DNA of 64,000 nt from Proteus terrae (GCF_003144325.1 NZ_PENS01000006.1:62001-126000), one strand, 5' to 3'. Shown: positions 7,479 to 15,953, counted from the stretch's first letter. Numbers and translations: made by a program. Notes: generated by a model not told the origin, from the letters alone.

Positions 7479-8297
7479 TTAAGCTCGTTTACACGTTGCG
7501 GTATAAGTGAAATCTGCATCATGTGAAGCAACTTTAAATTCAAGCTGCTCAATAATGTAGTCACCATTTAGTGAGGTATTTAATTTGCTATCAAGCCGAA
7601 GCATTCCGCCTAGTTCAGATGTGCTATCGATAAGATAACTCACCGTTAAGCCACTCTCAGTGGCTTTGGGAATTCCAATCATGCCTGAATTCATATTCAA
7701 AATACGAAATCGGCTTTTTAATGCTTTATCATCATCTTTTACGAATAACGTATCATCATCAATAAAAGCTTTAACATTTCCCGACTCTTGTAAACGCTCT
7801 ATTTGATGTAATGCAGAGCCACAATAATACCAATTAGCAATATTCTTATCGGTCGCCTGAAAATCCAATTTCACACCGCAATCATTAGCAATGGTTAACG
7901 CGATTTCACTCAATTTTTGAATTGCGCCACCACTAGAAGAAATAATTTTTCCAGAACAATGGTGGCTAGTTTTTGCAGATAACGTTACGGTGACATCCGG
8001 AGGAGAGTCTATTTCTGCACTGACAATATCGCCAATAAAAAGTGAGAATAGCCCAGAGTTAATTCGACCAACTTCTAAATAAAGTCGTCGAACTTGCTTA
8101 TTTTTATTATAAGGACTTGTTTCCGTCAGCAAATAATCTCTTGTCTCGGTATTAAGCCCTGTAATAGCGATTTTACATTCGTTTTGTAATGGATTTGCAT
8201 ATTTCTTTCCTCCTGCTGATATACGCAATCCTTCATACCATTGAAGCCTTTCACCGACCTCAATCCCCACCCTTATACGCCGAAGATCCATCTTCAT
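7479..8297 (-). CDS. Baseplate hub protein
   Basis: The 272-residue protein directly precedes the spike gene and probably forms the hub ring that carries it (the gp27/GpD role). It is beta-rich, with a central IQKLSEIALTIANDCGVKLD stretch followed by IERLQESGNVKAFIDDDTL. That pattern is typical of hub proteins with two barrel-like domains. Its start overlaps the end of the preceding 106-residue gene by 38 bases; an internal ATG two codons in is an equally good start. I recognise the role from order more than from sequence. Confidence 0.65.
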   Translation of the reverse strand: MKMDLRRIRVGIEVGERLQWYEGLRISAGGKKYANPLQNECKIAITGLNTETRDYLLTETSPYNKNKQVRRLYLEVGRINSGLFSLFIGDIVSAEIDSPPDVTVTLSAKTSHHCSGKIISSSGGAIQKLSEIALTIANDCGVKLDFQATDKNIANWYYCGSALHQIERLQESGNVKAFIDDDTLFVKDDDKALKSRFRILNMNSGMIGIPKATESGLTVSYLIDSTSELGGMLRLDSKLNTSLNGDYIIEQLEFKVASHDADFTYTATCKRA

Positions 8298-8580
8298 TAC
8301 TCCAATACACTAATGATTGTGTTTTTGTAAATTCCTCATACCACGGTAAAGCATCATTTTCTGTTAGAAACATTAAATTAATCCCCTGGTTTAAATAGCG
8401 ATAAGGAATAATGGGTGTATTAGCAACTAAGCGAATACCTGTAATAAGCACTTCACCATCTCGCTCAATATCACAAAACATTGTTCGATTAGCGACTTTT
8501 AGCGTAAATGTCCAATCAACACCGGCTATCTCTACAGAAAATCGCTGATTAGGAATAGCTTGTAATGGAATAACCTGCAT
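8260..8580 (-). CDS. Small tail protein upstream of the hub
   Basis: The 106-residue beta-rich protein (MQVIPLQAIPNQRFSVEIAG, then WTFTLKVANRTMFCDI) resembles the small plug or hub-associated proteins found just before hub genes in this class of contractile tails. It overlaps the hub gene by 38 bases and lies 12 bases after the 162-residue gene. I cannot assign it a specific role. Conservation of position and the translational overlap argue that it is a real tail component. Confidence 0.6.
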   Translation of the reverse strand: MQVIPLQAIPNQRFSVEIAGVDWTFTLKVANRTMFCDIERDGEVLITGIRLVANTPIIPYRYLNQGINLMFLTENDALPWYEEFTKTQSLVYWSNEDGSSAYKGGD

Positions 8581-8592
8581 TTTATCTATCTC

Positions 8593-9081
8593 CTATTTTT
8601 CTTTTTTTCCTGCTTGTGTTGATTTTTTACTTTTGACATTTCCACGATTGACTGTTGAGGTTTGCTTTGGTTTTTTGGTTGATTTAGAGGATTTTTTATT
8701 ATATTCGGGCTCTATTGTTTTCCATTCTGTAAATTTAAGTTTTAATTCGATGGCATTCACTTTTTGGGGATCTTCATCGTGAGTCAAACTTTCTAACAAC
8801 ATTGGTTGATAAGTTTTAACTCTGGTTTGAATTCCCACTAATGTATGTTCGTCATAAAGCTGCTTTATAATAGAATAACGATCCGCAATATCACCCGTTA
8901 ATAATAACTCGACGCCTATGCTAATAGGATTAATAATGACGTGGTCACTACGATTTTCACCATTTTCAACTGCAAATTTAATAACTTGATGACTATCAGT
9001 AATTGAAACTTTCATCGGATTAACGCTATCAAATAGTGTTGTGAATGACTCTAAATCAAAAATTCTAACTTCCGTTATCAT
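8593..9081 (-). CDS. Tail protein with a Lys-rich tail, role unknown
   Basis: The 162-residue protein follows the tape measure gene by two bases. Residues 1-115 look folded and beta-rich (VRIFDLESFTTLFDSVNPMK). The last 45 residues are very rich in Lys, Ser and Thr and are probably disordered. Proteins at this position in phages often connect tape measure to hub, and some carry LysM domains. No clear LysM motif is seen here. Only operon membership supports a structural role. Confidence 0.6.
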   Translation of the reverse strand: MITEVRIFDLESFTTLFDSVNPMKVSITDSHQVIKFAVENGENRSDHVIINPISIGVELLLTGDIADRYSIIKQLYDEHTLVGIQTRVKTYQPMLLESLTHDEDPQKVNAIELKLKFTEWKTIEPEYNKKSSKSTKKPKQTSTVNRGNVKSKKSTQAGKKEK

Positions 9082-9083
9082 AG

Positions 9084-11387
9084 TTAAGCCTTCCCTCCGC
9101 TAGAATAATGCTCTGATATTTCTTTAGAGGCTTTATTTTTCAATGTCTCATCAAGAACTTTTGCAACAGCAACGCCATCAGTGGCTTGTGTTTCAACTCT
9201 GATTTCACCAATTTGAACATTATTTTCATTTTTAATGCTTGATTGGTTACTGATCATTTGGCTAGTCATTGGGTTTAAACTATTTGTTGAAGATAGTGTT
9301 AATCCATTATTTAACGCATTTACATCTTGTATTGGATTATAATATCGTATCGTTGGATTTGACTGTGGCAGGGTATAATTGAGACTACCTTCATCAGATA
9401 ATTTTCGCTCTACTTTTTGAACAACAGTGACCTCTTTCTCGTCATCTTCCATTCCCAAAAAGCTTTTTGCTGATTGCCAAATCCCTTTTATGGAATCAAT
9501 ACCCTCATTAACCCAGCCTAATATTTTCTCTATATATTCCCACATCCAACTAAAAACACTAACCACAGCATCAGAGACAAAAATAAAGACACTTATTATT
9601 GATTGCCCCCACTCGATAATATTATTAATGCCCGCATTAAGCGCTATAACAAATTGGTTAAATGCGTCAGATATATAATTCCAAGCAGCAATAAATTGTT
9701 CAGCAATAACCTTTGAAGCAATCTTTAAAGATTGAACAAAAACTTGCCATGCTTCCCATACCACCATTATTGCGTCTTTAAGCGCGGGGTATTGATCCAA
9801 AATACTACCTATCATTGAATCATTACCATTAATAAAATTCATAATATCGTCATAGACGAGTTTAAATGCTGTCGCTAAGAGACCAATAACAGCTGCAATA
9901 GCTAATATAGGAAGCGCAGTGGCAAGTGTAGCAACTGCCGCAGACACCATCGCAGGCAGATAATAAATAGCAACAGCGCTACCAATCGCGGAAAAAAAAC
10001 CGATAACAAAATCTTTATTCTCAATACAGAAACTAACTAATTTATCAAACCACGTTATTCCTCTTGCAAGAACAGGAATGATTATCTCCAAAAAGTTGTT
10101 TTTTAATTGCGACGCTAATTGATCAAACTTATTCATTACTGCATTAAGTTGAATAGAACTTTCGATACTTTCATCATTAATGCCAGAGAATTGTTTTTGC
10201 ACCCCCATTGTGCGCTCTAATTCTTCTCGGCCTTTCATCATTAATTCAATGGTTTTTTCATCCACAACACCCAATTTTTCCAGCTCTTTTTGGGCTCCGT
10301 CAAAGCTCATTCCTTTGACTTTATCTGCGGTTTTTAAAAGTTGTTCAATAGGATCTTCGGTATCAGTAAATGCATTTGCCATTGCAGTTAAATCGGCTTG
10401 AGCGGCTTCTTTTGTTCCCCCCATTTCAGCCATAGCACCTGAAAAAGCATCGATATCAATAGCCGCTATACCTATTTTTTTACTCAGTTTATCTAATGAC
10501 TCTATTTCTTTGGCACGATCTAATGAAGCAGTGAAAACTTTTTGTAAAGCTCCAGTAATATCCTTAACCCCCATAGCGTTAAGAATATAATCCTTCATTT
10601 TCTCTACGGTTTTTTGATAGCTCTTACCTGTTTCATCAACACTCTCGCCTAATCGACGTTGAGCTTTTGCTTCTTCGACCGCAGCCTTAATGCCTTGTGT
10701 TTGCATTGTGCTAATAAAAGTATCGTAATCAGCACCTAATTGCTTAATGAGCGCATCGATAGCAATTTTACTTTCTTTATTTTTCTTCTCGGCTTCAGTT
10801 AAAGATCCCAATTCATTATTCAATGAGGATAGTTGATCCTCCATTGCATCATATTCAGCATTGAGACTTGCTAAAATATGGGCTTCAGCCGCGCCATTGT
10901 TATTAACCAATCCTCTTTGATAATCTAATACCGACATAGAACTTTTTAGAAAATCAATACTTTGTGTTACTGAATTAATTTTATCTTGAGTTTCACTAAT
11001 ATTAAGATCAATATTTATTGGTTCATCAAGTGATAAGCCCAACAGACCCACTAAGATTTCTTGCAAGAATTTATCAAACTCTTGCGTCCCCATTAGCGCG
11101 CTTTTAACAATGCTTTGAATTGAATTTTCAACGATTACAGAAGCACTTGTAATTTCATCACTATTAAATGAAATACTTATGTCATGATCTTCGGGTAATT
11201 CACCAAGATTGAGATGAATTTCTTGAACAAAATTATAGAAACTAGTGATACCGTCTGAAACACCCTGCTCAATATTTTTCATCTCAACAAGGATTTCATC
11301 TGCCGATTTTCTGATATTTGCTAATGCACTATCAGATACTTCAGCCTCCAACATCAGTACCTGAGAAAATACCTGTAATAGAGACAT
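9084..11387 (-). CDS. Tail tape measure protein
   Basis: This is the longest gene of the operon: 767 residues, mostly helical and coiled-coil. A hydrophobic block lies at about 450-510 (FFSAIGSAVAIYYLPAMVS then LPILAIAAVIGLLATAF), with further hydrophobic helices around 580-630. This is the usual architecture of tape measure proteins, which set tail length and help penetrate the inner membrane. At the roughly 1.5 angstrom per residue seen in other phages, the predicted tail is a little over 110 nm (an inference). Its ATG overlaps the stop of the frameshifted chaperone frame (TAATG). Confidence 0.9.
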   Translation of the reverse strand: MSLLQVFSQVLMLEAEVSDSALANIRKSADEILVEMKNIEQGVSDGITSFYNFVQEIHLNLGELPEDHDISISFNSDEITSASVIVENSIQSIVKSALMGTQEFDKFLQEILVGLLGLSLDEPINIDLNISETQDKINSVTQSIDFLKSSMSVLDYQRGLVNNNGAAEAHILASLNAEYDAMEDQLSSLNNELGSLTEAEKKNKESKIAIDALIKQLGADYDTFISTMQTQGIKAAVEEAKAQRRLGESVDETGKSYQKTVEKMKDYILNAMGVKDITGALQKVFTASLDRAKEIESLDKLSKKIGIAAIDIDAFSGAMAEMGGTKEAAQADLTAMANAFTDTEDPIEQLLKTADKVKGMSFDGAQKELEKLGVVDEKTIELMMKGREELERTMGVQKQFSGINDESIESSIQLNAVMNKFDQLASQLKNNFLEIIIPVLARGITWFDKLVSFCIENKDFVIGFFSAIGSAVAIYYLPAMVSAAVATLATALPILAIAAVIGLLATAFKLVYDDIMNFINGNDSMIGSILDQYPALKDAIMVVWEAWQVFVQSLKIASKVIAEQFIAAWNYISDAFNQFVIALNAGINNIIEWGQSIISVFIFVSDAVVSVFSWMWEYIEKILGWVNEGIDSIKGIWQSAKSFLGMEDDEKEVTVVQKVERKLSDEGSLNYTLPQSNPTIRYYNPIQDVNALNNGLTLSSTNSLNPMTSQMISNQSSIKNENNVQIGEIRVETQATDGVAVAKVLDETLKNKASKEISEHYSSGGKA

Positions 11388-11928
11388 TATCTCTCCTTTG
11401 ACGCGGCAAGCGCCTCGTTATAACGATTAGTAATCGCGATCTCCCACAGATCAAAGGCTTCTTCTAGATCTATGGTTGTTTTGAGTTCTGTGAAGGAGGC
11501 GAAACCCGCGGAGATGATGACTGCAAAGAAGCCATCAGCGTTTTTATAATCGACGGGAGAGAACCGCTGAACTTGCCTAGAAGGTATTGTAGGAAATTTT
11601 GGCTCCCGTCTTTGCCGAAAAAACTGGTATTGTACTTCAACATTTCGAGCTCAAGACGGATCAAAGCTTCTCCATCGGGCACATGATTATCAATTAATGT
11701 GCTGGTTTTTAGATAAATTTCTTGCCCTTCTTTTTCGATTGCAACATAAGCCATCATTTTTAACATGGCTTCTTTGCTAACTTCATAATCACCAATTTTG
11801 GGTGCATTTGATAAAGGGTATTTAGCAAGAATTTCTCGTCCAATCGTTGCTGGTAATCGGCTAATAATAAAAGTGTGTTCTTCACGATCACTATCAATAA
11901 CAGTGATCTCTTTTGGTTTAATTAACAT
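11387..11928 (-). CDS. Tail assembly chaperone GT, -1 frameshift product
   Basis: If ribosomes slip back one base at the A AAT TTC heptamer (11599-11593, codons 111-112 of the G frame), the -1 frame adds 68 residues. These begin PTIPSRQVQRFSPVDYKNAD and include FFAVIISAGFASF and IDLEEAFDLWEIAITNRYNE. The frame closes with TAA exactly overlapping the tape measure ATG. The predicted product is about 180 residues. This mirrors the G/GT pair conserved upstream of tape measure genes in long-tailed phages, where both forms chaperone the tape measure during tail assembly. The extension has no start codon of its own and fills what would otherwise be an 82-base gap. Confidence 0.82.
11470..11928 (-). 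CDS. Tail assembly chaperone G
   Basis: The 152-residue zero-frame product starts MLIKPKEITVIDSDREEHTF. It has a folded first 110 residues and a low-complexity Ser/Pro-rich end (SSSPRVSPPSQNSKQP) that looks like the reading of a frame not under protein-level selection. That supports the view that the conserved long form is made by -1 frameshifting. It lies between the tube and tape measure genes, the invariant position of G-type chaperones. These proteins are not part of the finished tail. Confidence 0.8.
   Translation of the reverse strand: MLIKPKEITVIDSDREEHTFIISRLPATIGREILAKYPLSNAPKIGDYEVSKEAMLKMMAYVAIEKEGQEIYLKTSTLIDNHVPDGEALIRLELEMLKYNTSFFGKDGSQNFLQYLLGKFSGSLPSIIKTLMASLQSSSPRVSPPSQNSKQP
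11593..11599 (-). promoter_or_regulatory. Programmed -1 frameshift heptamer A AAT TTC
   Basis: Read on the minus strand in the zero frame, the bases A-AAT-TTC fit the X XXY YYZ rule (AAA TTT C). Both tRNAs can re-pair after slipping to AAA and TTT. The -1 frame then stays open to the tape measure start. A GC-containing stretch 25-50 bases downstream may act as the stimulator, but no clean pseudoknot was worked out. Confidence 0.75.
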
Positions 11929-11990
11929 AATTAAATTCCATAAAAAAGGCGACCGAAGTCGCCATTACATTAAATGAATAACGCTAAAAA

Positions 11991-12443
11991 TTAACGTGCT
12001 CTGACACGATCAAAGTCTTGGAAAATGAAGGTGTATTGCTTAGATTTAAGGCGAGCATTGTTTGAAATTGAATTACCACGGCTACCATTAGTAATTCTGC
12101 CATTACGAGCAGTGGTAATAGAACCATCACCATAAGAAGCCACTAGTGTAATAATATCGCTTGCATGACGACGTCCTCGTCTTGCTGTATTTGCATCAAG
12201 CAAAATAGCCAAGTTTTCATCTTCTTCGCTACCTGCTAATACGTTGATTGTCACAGTTTGAGGTGTAGGTGCCGACCAACTCACTAAATTACCATTAATA
12301 TCTACTGCGGTTGCTGTAATATCGACAGCCGGCAAATCTAATGGATCACCCTCATCCGAAAATGTGGTAATAGGAATACCTGCAGGAAATGTGTTGCTTG
12401 CCTGAATAATTAAACTCAAACCTGTTGCTGAAATATCGTTCAT
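11991..12443 (-). CDS. Tail tube protein (DUF3277-like)
   Basis: The 150-residue beta-rich protein (MNDISATGLSLIIQASNTFP, then ending KSKQYTFIFQDFDRVRAR) follows the sheath gene by 10 bases. It matches the DUF3277 family that accompanies DUF3383 sheath proteins in one branch of contractile-tail phages. By position and size it is the inner tube subunit. About 60 bases separate it from the chaperone gene; this gap contains an A-rich stem candidate but no clear terminator. Confidence 0.78.
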   Translation of the reverse strand: MNDISATGLSLIIQASNTFPAGIPITTFSDEGDPLDLPAVDITATAVDINGNLVSWSAPTPQTVTINVLAGSEEDENLAILLDANTARRGRRHASDIITLVASYGDGSITTARNGRITNGSRGNSISNNARLKSKQYTFIFQDFDRVRAR

Positions 12444-12453
12444 TGTTTGTTCC

Positions 12454-13941
12454 TTAAACTAAATTGTGTGAGCCTTCAACTTTACGAACCCAATCGCCTT
12501 TACCGTAAATTAATACATATTTCATAGTGTATTCTGATAAATTTGAAGGACCTGTTTCTTCAACGATTTCAGCGTTGTACCAATAACCTTTGTTTTGTAC
12601 ATCGTGCCACGCTAAATCATCACCTGCTGCATCTGTAATTGCGATTTTTTGTACTTCAGTCAGCATTTTACTAGTAAGAATAGTGCCATTGTTTAATGCT
12701 TTCGTAACAGCGCCGGCAATAACCATCATGGCTCTTGCTTCTCCATCTTTATTAGCTGGGATCCCGCGGGTCGAAAGTAATAAACTCAACCATTGCTGTG
12801 CGATATAGGCTTTTAGCCATTGCTCATTAGTATGAACACTCATATCTAATGGGTTAGAAGCATTTCCACATAAAAAACCACGTTGATAGAAACTAATATC
12901 AGTACCAGTAACAGCCGTTTCACCGTAGTAGTTCACGCGTAATTTATCTAATCGATCAGCTGCAATATCTGTCTTAACTTGAGATGGGAAAGTGATACCA
13001 AATTGGCGATACATATAGTTAGTTGTCGCGTTTGTGCGATCAAAATCTGTTGCCGCCATAATTGCCATAGGTAGAGCTTGAACAAAAAAGCCATCATCTG
13101 TTTTTAAATTTAAGCCTGTTGATGCCGTACCAATTAATGCTTTACTGTAAATTTCAGCTTGTTTATCTGGAACTGACAAATAGAGCTGATATTTTACATT
13201 TTCACCTGCAATGTACTCTGCGAGCTCAACACTTTGCTCTACCGAAAGCTCGGTTAAGAATGTCGCACTACCAAATGAATCAGAAATCGCTTCGGCAGCG
13301 ATAAATGCTTGAAGAGCTGTTTGTGCAACATTACCTTCAGATGCCTCTCCATCACTTAATCCCATAGCATCAGCTAAAGGCGAATGTTCCATAGTGATCG
13401 TCGCTTTTTCTTGTACACCACCACTCATCAAAAAAGCACCATCAAGAGCATTAAAAGTAACGTAGCAACTTGCAAATTGAGGCTCACTTTCAGCGTTTAG
13501 TTTTGCTTGAATAAGAGAAGCAACATCTGCGTAAGACTCAACCTCAGTCAGTGAAATACCCGTAATATTTTTGGATACATCACCAATAGTTAAACTCAGT
13601 GTCCCTTCTTCAATTAGTTTTAATTTATCAAGTGTCTTTGCTGGTGTACCAAATAATGTCGGTGCCCGACCTACAGGTTCGAAAGAAGCAATTTGTAGCT
13701 CTTTAGGTTTGCTAATAGGCGCAGGGCTAACATAACTAAAATATTGACGAGCGAATTTAGCTTCTAGTGATCCTGCACCAAGCAACTCATCCACTTGCCC
13801 ACAGGCAAATTCAAGTACTTTCCCCGCTGGAATTTTAGGGTTTGTTGAGAAAATACGAGCTGTAAGTTTGCGCATAGGTGCAGCCGATGCACCAACAACC
13901 GCGCTCGCAATATCAATATAGCGAGTTTGTTTAATAGACAT
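12454..13941 (-). CDS. Tail sheath protein (DUF3383-like)
   Basis: At 495 residues this is the contractile sheath candidate. It matches the DUF3383 family, with features including the N-terminal YIDIASAVVGASAAPMRKL, the LPMAIMAATDFDRTNATTNY segment, and a C-terminal stretch ending VLIYGKGDWVRKVEGSHNLV. The late C-terminal strand would interlock neighbouring subunits. It is the clearest evidence that the tail is contractile (R-type), since flexible F-type tailocins lack a sheath. It lies between the tail terminator gene (8 bases) and the tube gene (10 bases). Confidence 0.84.
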   Translation of the reverse strand: MSIKQTRYIDIASAVVGASAAPMRKLTARIFSTNPKIPAGKVLEFACGQVDELLGAGSLEAKFARQYFSYVSPAPISKPKELQIASFEPVGRAPTLFGTPAKTLDKLKLIEEGTLSLTIGDVSKNITGISLTEVESYADVASLIQAKLNAESEPQFASCYVTFNALDGAFLMSGGVQEKATITMEHSPLADAMGLSDGEASEGNVAQTALQAFIAAEAISDSFGSATFLTELSVEQSVELAEYIAGENVKYQLYLSVPDKQAEIYSKALIGTASTGLNLKTDDGFFVQALPMAIMAATDFDRTNATTNYMYRQFGITFPSQVKTDIAADRLDKLRVNYYGETAVTGTDISFYQRGFLCGNASNPLDMSVHTNEQWLKAYIAQQWLSLLLSTRGIPANKDGEARAMMVIAGAVTKALNNGTILTSKMLTEVQKIAITDAAGDDLAWHDVQNKGYWYNAEIVEETGPSNLSEYTMKYVLIYGKGDWVRKVEGSHNLV

Positions 13942-13949
13942 ATTTATCC

Positions 13950-14462
13950 TTAAATACGATATAGATTAGAAATAAGTAAATTTGTAGCAGCAGTGTCTAA
14001 AGATAAAGTGCTGGAAAAAGTGATATTAAAATCAAATGAAGGATTATGCTCATAGCTATTTCCAGCATTTATTATTGGCGACCGTCTAATTTCGCTCGCT
14101 CGTTGTATCCCTATTCCTACTTTTCTCATTGATTCAACAAAAGACAGCGAATTAATAATCATTCGAGTCATTCGAACTAAATCACCTGCTGTTAAATTTG
14201 AATATTGTTTAATAAAACCTTGAACCTGGAATGTTAATTCAAACAGTTGTTGTTCTTTATGGTTTGCATTATTACCTTGAATATTATAATTTCTTTTTTG
14301 CCAACCTTGGCCAATCTCCTTTATAGGGAAAAACATAATAATATTATTATCTTGTCTTTTCTCTGGCTGAAAACCAGCAATAACCTCAACATTAATATCT
14401 GCTGATTTGAATTGTTTTAATAGTTGTTCACGAATGGCAATATTAATATCATTATCTTTCAT
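13950..14462 (-). CDS. Tail terminator/neck protein
   Basis: The 170-residue protein directly precedes the sheath gene and resembles the gp12-like neck or LIC_12616-type tail terminator proteins found there in related phages. Seen features are NIAIREQLLKQFKSADINVE at the N-terminus and a conserved-looking LTAGDLVRMTRMIINSL stretch. In a headless tail such a protein would cap the top of the tube and sheath. No portal, head-completion or major capsid gene lies upstream, where they would be in a phage. Confidence 0.68.
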   Translation of the reverse strand: MKDNDINIAIREQLLKQFKSADINVEVIAGFQPEKRQDNNIIMFFPIKEIGQGWQKRNYNIQGNNANHKEQQLFELTFQVQGFIKQYSNLTAGDLVRMTRMIINSLSFVESMRKVGIGIQRASEIRRSPIINAGNSYEHNPSFDFNITFSSTLSLDTAATNLLISNLYRI

Positions 14463-14558
14463 TTCACCTCCTTAATATAATTCTCCTTTTCTTTAGAAAT
14501 ATTTAACCCATTTTGTTTATAAATAATTTTATTGATTATAAATTACTTAAAGATATTT

Positions 14559-15008
14559 TTAATTAATACACTCTTGGCGAATATAATCTTGTAAACCTAA
14601 AATGATCTGTTCTGACTGCGTAATTCGTTCTCTGAGTACCCAATAATTTCGGATAGCGGTGTCAGTAGGTCTGGCGGTGTTTGCATCAACCAAGCCGGTG
14701 GTGGAAGTGGTTGCGGCTTTAGGGCACTCTGCTTTGATATACACCCGCTCAGGAGCGCGCTCACTAATATCACGTAACTGATCAATTTCTTTTTTTGCAT
14801 GAACAAGTTCCTGTAAATGACGATTATCAAGTTGATTAAGCCGATTTATTCTTAATTGATAATCTTTATTTTCTGCAATCTGCTGGATAAGAGATTGATT
14901 AATATTATCGTATTCCTGTTGCAGCGATTTTTTTTTATCAATTAACCAGAGCAATCCTATACCTAGGCATAAGATAGCCATTAGCATTATTTTTGATAAA
15001 TAACTCAT
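14559..15008 (-). CDS. Rz-like i-spanin
   Basis: The 149-residue protein has one N-terminal membrane anchor (about 5-23, IMLMAILCLGIGLLWLI). It is followed by a long charged coiled coil, the layout of Rz inner-membrane spanins that fuse the inner to the outer membrane in the last step of lysis. Its ATG overlaps the TGA of the muralytic gene. The outer-membrane partner Rz1 is encoded inside it in another frame (14597-14800), the classic nested arrangement. Confidence 0.85.
   Translation of the reverse strand: MSYLSKIMLMAILCLGIGLLWLIDKKKSLQQEYDNINQSLIQQIAENKDYQLRINRLNQLDNRHLQELVHAKKEIDQLRDISERAPERVYIKAECPKAATTSTTGLVDANTARPTDTAIRNYWVLRERITQSEQIILGLQDYIRQECIN
14597..14800 (-). CDS. Rz1-like o-spanin nested within Rz
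   Basis: The 67-residue lipoprotein starts MQKKKLISYVILVSALLSGC, a short signal peptide with lipobox LLSGC (lipidated Cys20). It then has a proline-rich segment (KPQPLPPPAW) typical of Rz1. The frame opens ten codons further upstream, but the chosen ATG has an AGGA ribosome-binding site 9 bases away and yields a proper signal peptide. It is entirely within the Rz gene. Together they would complete envelope disruption to release the particles. Confidence 0.85.
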   Translation of the reverse strand: MQKKKLISYVILVSALLSGCISKQSALKPQPLPPPAWLMQTPPDLLTPLSEIIGYSENELRSQNRSF

Positions 15009-15409
15009 AGCAGCAACCAGGCATCTTCAAAAACTTCTTTTGAATAAGGTTGGTAGCCAAGTTCAATATTAACAATCGCTATTGCTAAAGGAATGGTGAC
15101 ATTTTTTAATTGTGTATTAATTGGGTTATTGGCATCAATACCAATTTCTTTTGATGCTCGGCTAATATAGCCTTCTGTATTATTTTCATTAGGTGGAGCA
15201 TAACGATTAATAATCGTTCTAATGGTATTTAAACCATATTTTTTTTGGTAAGTTTGTAATAATTTGTAGATAGCTCGTATACCATATTCAGGTGAAATAA
15301 ATTGGCAAAAATCTTTATCTGTTTGTTCTACGGATAATCCCTGCCATTTCGAACCATGCCGGATATTACCCGGATTATTATTACGCTCACCTCGTGCTAT
15401 TTTAGCCAT
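15005..15409 (-). CDS. Muralytic enzyme (lysozyme-like endolysin)
   Basis: The 134-residue protein begins MAKIARGERNNNPGNIRHGS and continues with a YGIRAIYKLLQTYQKKYG stretch. This resembles small lysozyme-superfamily phage proteins annotated as structural protein P5 or muramidase. It lies between holin and Rz, the standard endolysin slot, and has no signal peptide, so release would depend on the holin. The Glu in the RGERNNNPGNIR motif is a candidate catalytic acid. The family is recalled, and the enzymatic activity is an inference from context. Confidence 0.72.
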   Translation of the reverse strand: MAKIARGERNNNPGNIRHGSKWQGLSVEQTDKDFCQFISPEYGIRAIYKLLQTYQKKYGLNTIRTIINRYAPPNENNTEGYISRASKEIGIDANNPINTQLKNVTIPLAIAIVNIELGYQPYSKEVFEDAWLLL

Positions 15410-15659
15410 TTTTAACTCCTGCTCTCCCTTTAAGGAGTTTACTCACGGAATCCACTCCAACATAGCCAATAAATACACTGGCTAAGTAAGCAAACTCATG
15501 ATTAATATTAAATAAAATTAAGATGTCTTTTACGAACCAAGCAAACATTGCACACATCAGCCCATCTATAGAGGTTTTTTTCCATCCTCCGCCGTTATAT
15601 AAACCTCGAAGAATAGCCATTCCTCCAGCTAGAGAGGCTGATATTCCTTGCTCTTTCAT
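15402..15659 (-). CDS. Lambda S-type holin, 5' end interrupted by an amber codon
   Basis: The 85-residue frame from ATG 15659 reads MKEQGISASLAGGMAILRGL and then has further membrane segments. It matches the lambda S family (lambda: KEQGIGAILAFAMAYLRG). The family's N-terminus should extend further. In the same frame, 17 codons upstream at 15710, an ATG gives MKENPDLWE, then TAG, then IFITLSS leading into MKEQG. Changing that TAG to CAG would restore a full-length, normal-looking holin of 102 residues. The 15659 ATG has no visible ribosome-binding site and would delete part of the first membrane helix. The gene may be crippled, suppressed, or re-initiated internally. Confidence 0.72.
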   Translation of the reverse strand: MKEQGISASLAGGMAILRGLYNGGGWKKTSIDGLMCAMFAWFVKDILILFNINHEFAYLASVFIGYVGVDSVSKLLKGRAGVKNG

Positions 15660-15680
15660 TGAAGAAAGAGTAATAAATAT

Positions 15681-15683
15681 CTA
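15681..15683 (-). other. In-frame amber codon in the holin N-terminus
   Basis: This TAG is codon 10 of the extended holin frame starting at 15710. Both sides of it align in character with lambda S. A strong GGAGG at 15727-15731 lies 6 bases before a different-frame ATG (15720, 41 codons) and 16 bases before the holin-frame ATG. The start region may therefore have suffered a second change. Confidence 0.6.
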
Positions 15684-15847
15684 TTCCCATAGATCTGGAT
15701 TTTCTTTCATTGTTTCTCATGGCTTACCTCCAATAGGAGGAACAGTAATAAATAATATACTCATCTACAGCACTTAAATTTAAGCACTGTTTTAATATGA
15801 GTATCTTTATGTTTTATTTATCTAATTAGATAAATGGCGGATATAAA

Positions 15848-15868
15848 AAAGACCACATTGTGGTCTTT
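15848..15868 (-). terminator. Second leader terminator upstream of the holin
   Basis: AAAGACCACA and TGTGGTCTTT form a near-perfect hairpin. On the minus strand it is followed by six T and then ATAT. It lies downstream of the late promoter and before the lysis genes, so it should block late transcription unless antiterminated. Confidence 0.75.
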
Positions 15869-15933
15869 AATTGAAGATAAAATTTAACAGATATCGTTAA
15901 TTTATATTAGTTAAGAAAATCGAGAAACAAAAA

Positions 15934-15953
15934 AGCCCCACCGAAGTGAGGCT
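15934..15953 (-). terminator. First leader terminator with TTCG loop
   Basis: On the minus strand AGCCTCAC and GTGGGGCT pair around a TTCG tetraloop, followed by TTTTTTGTTT. It lies about 45-65 bases after the predicted late start site, the position of the lambda tR' terminator. Confidence 0.8.

Noticed and set aside
15523..15777. Plus-strand 84-codon ORF
   Set aside because: It is a shadow opposite the holin and its leader and has no recognisable product.
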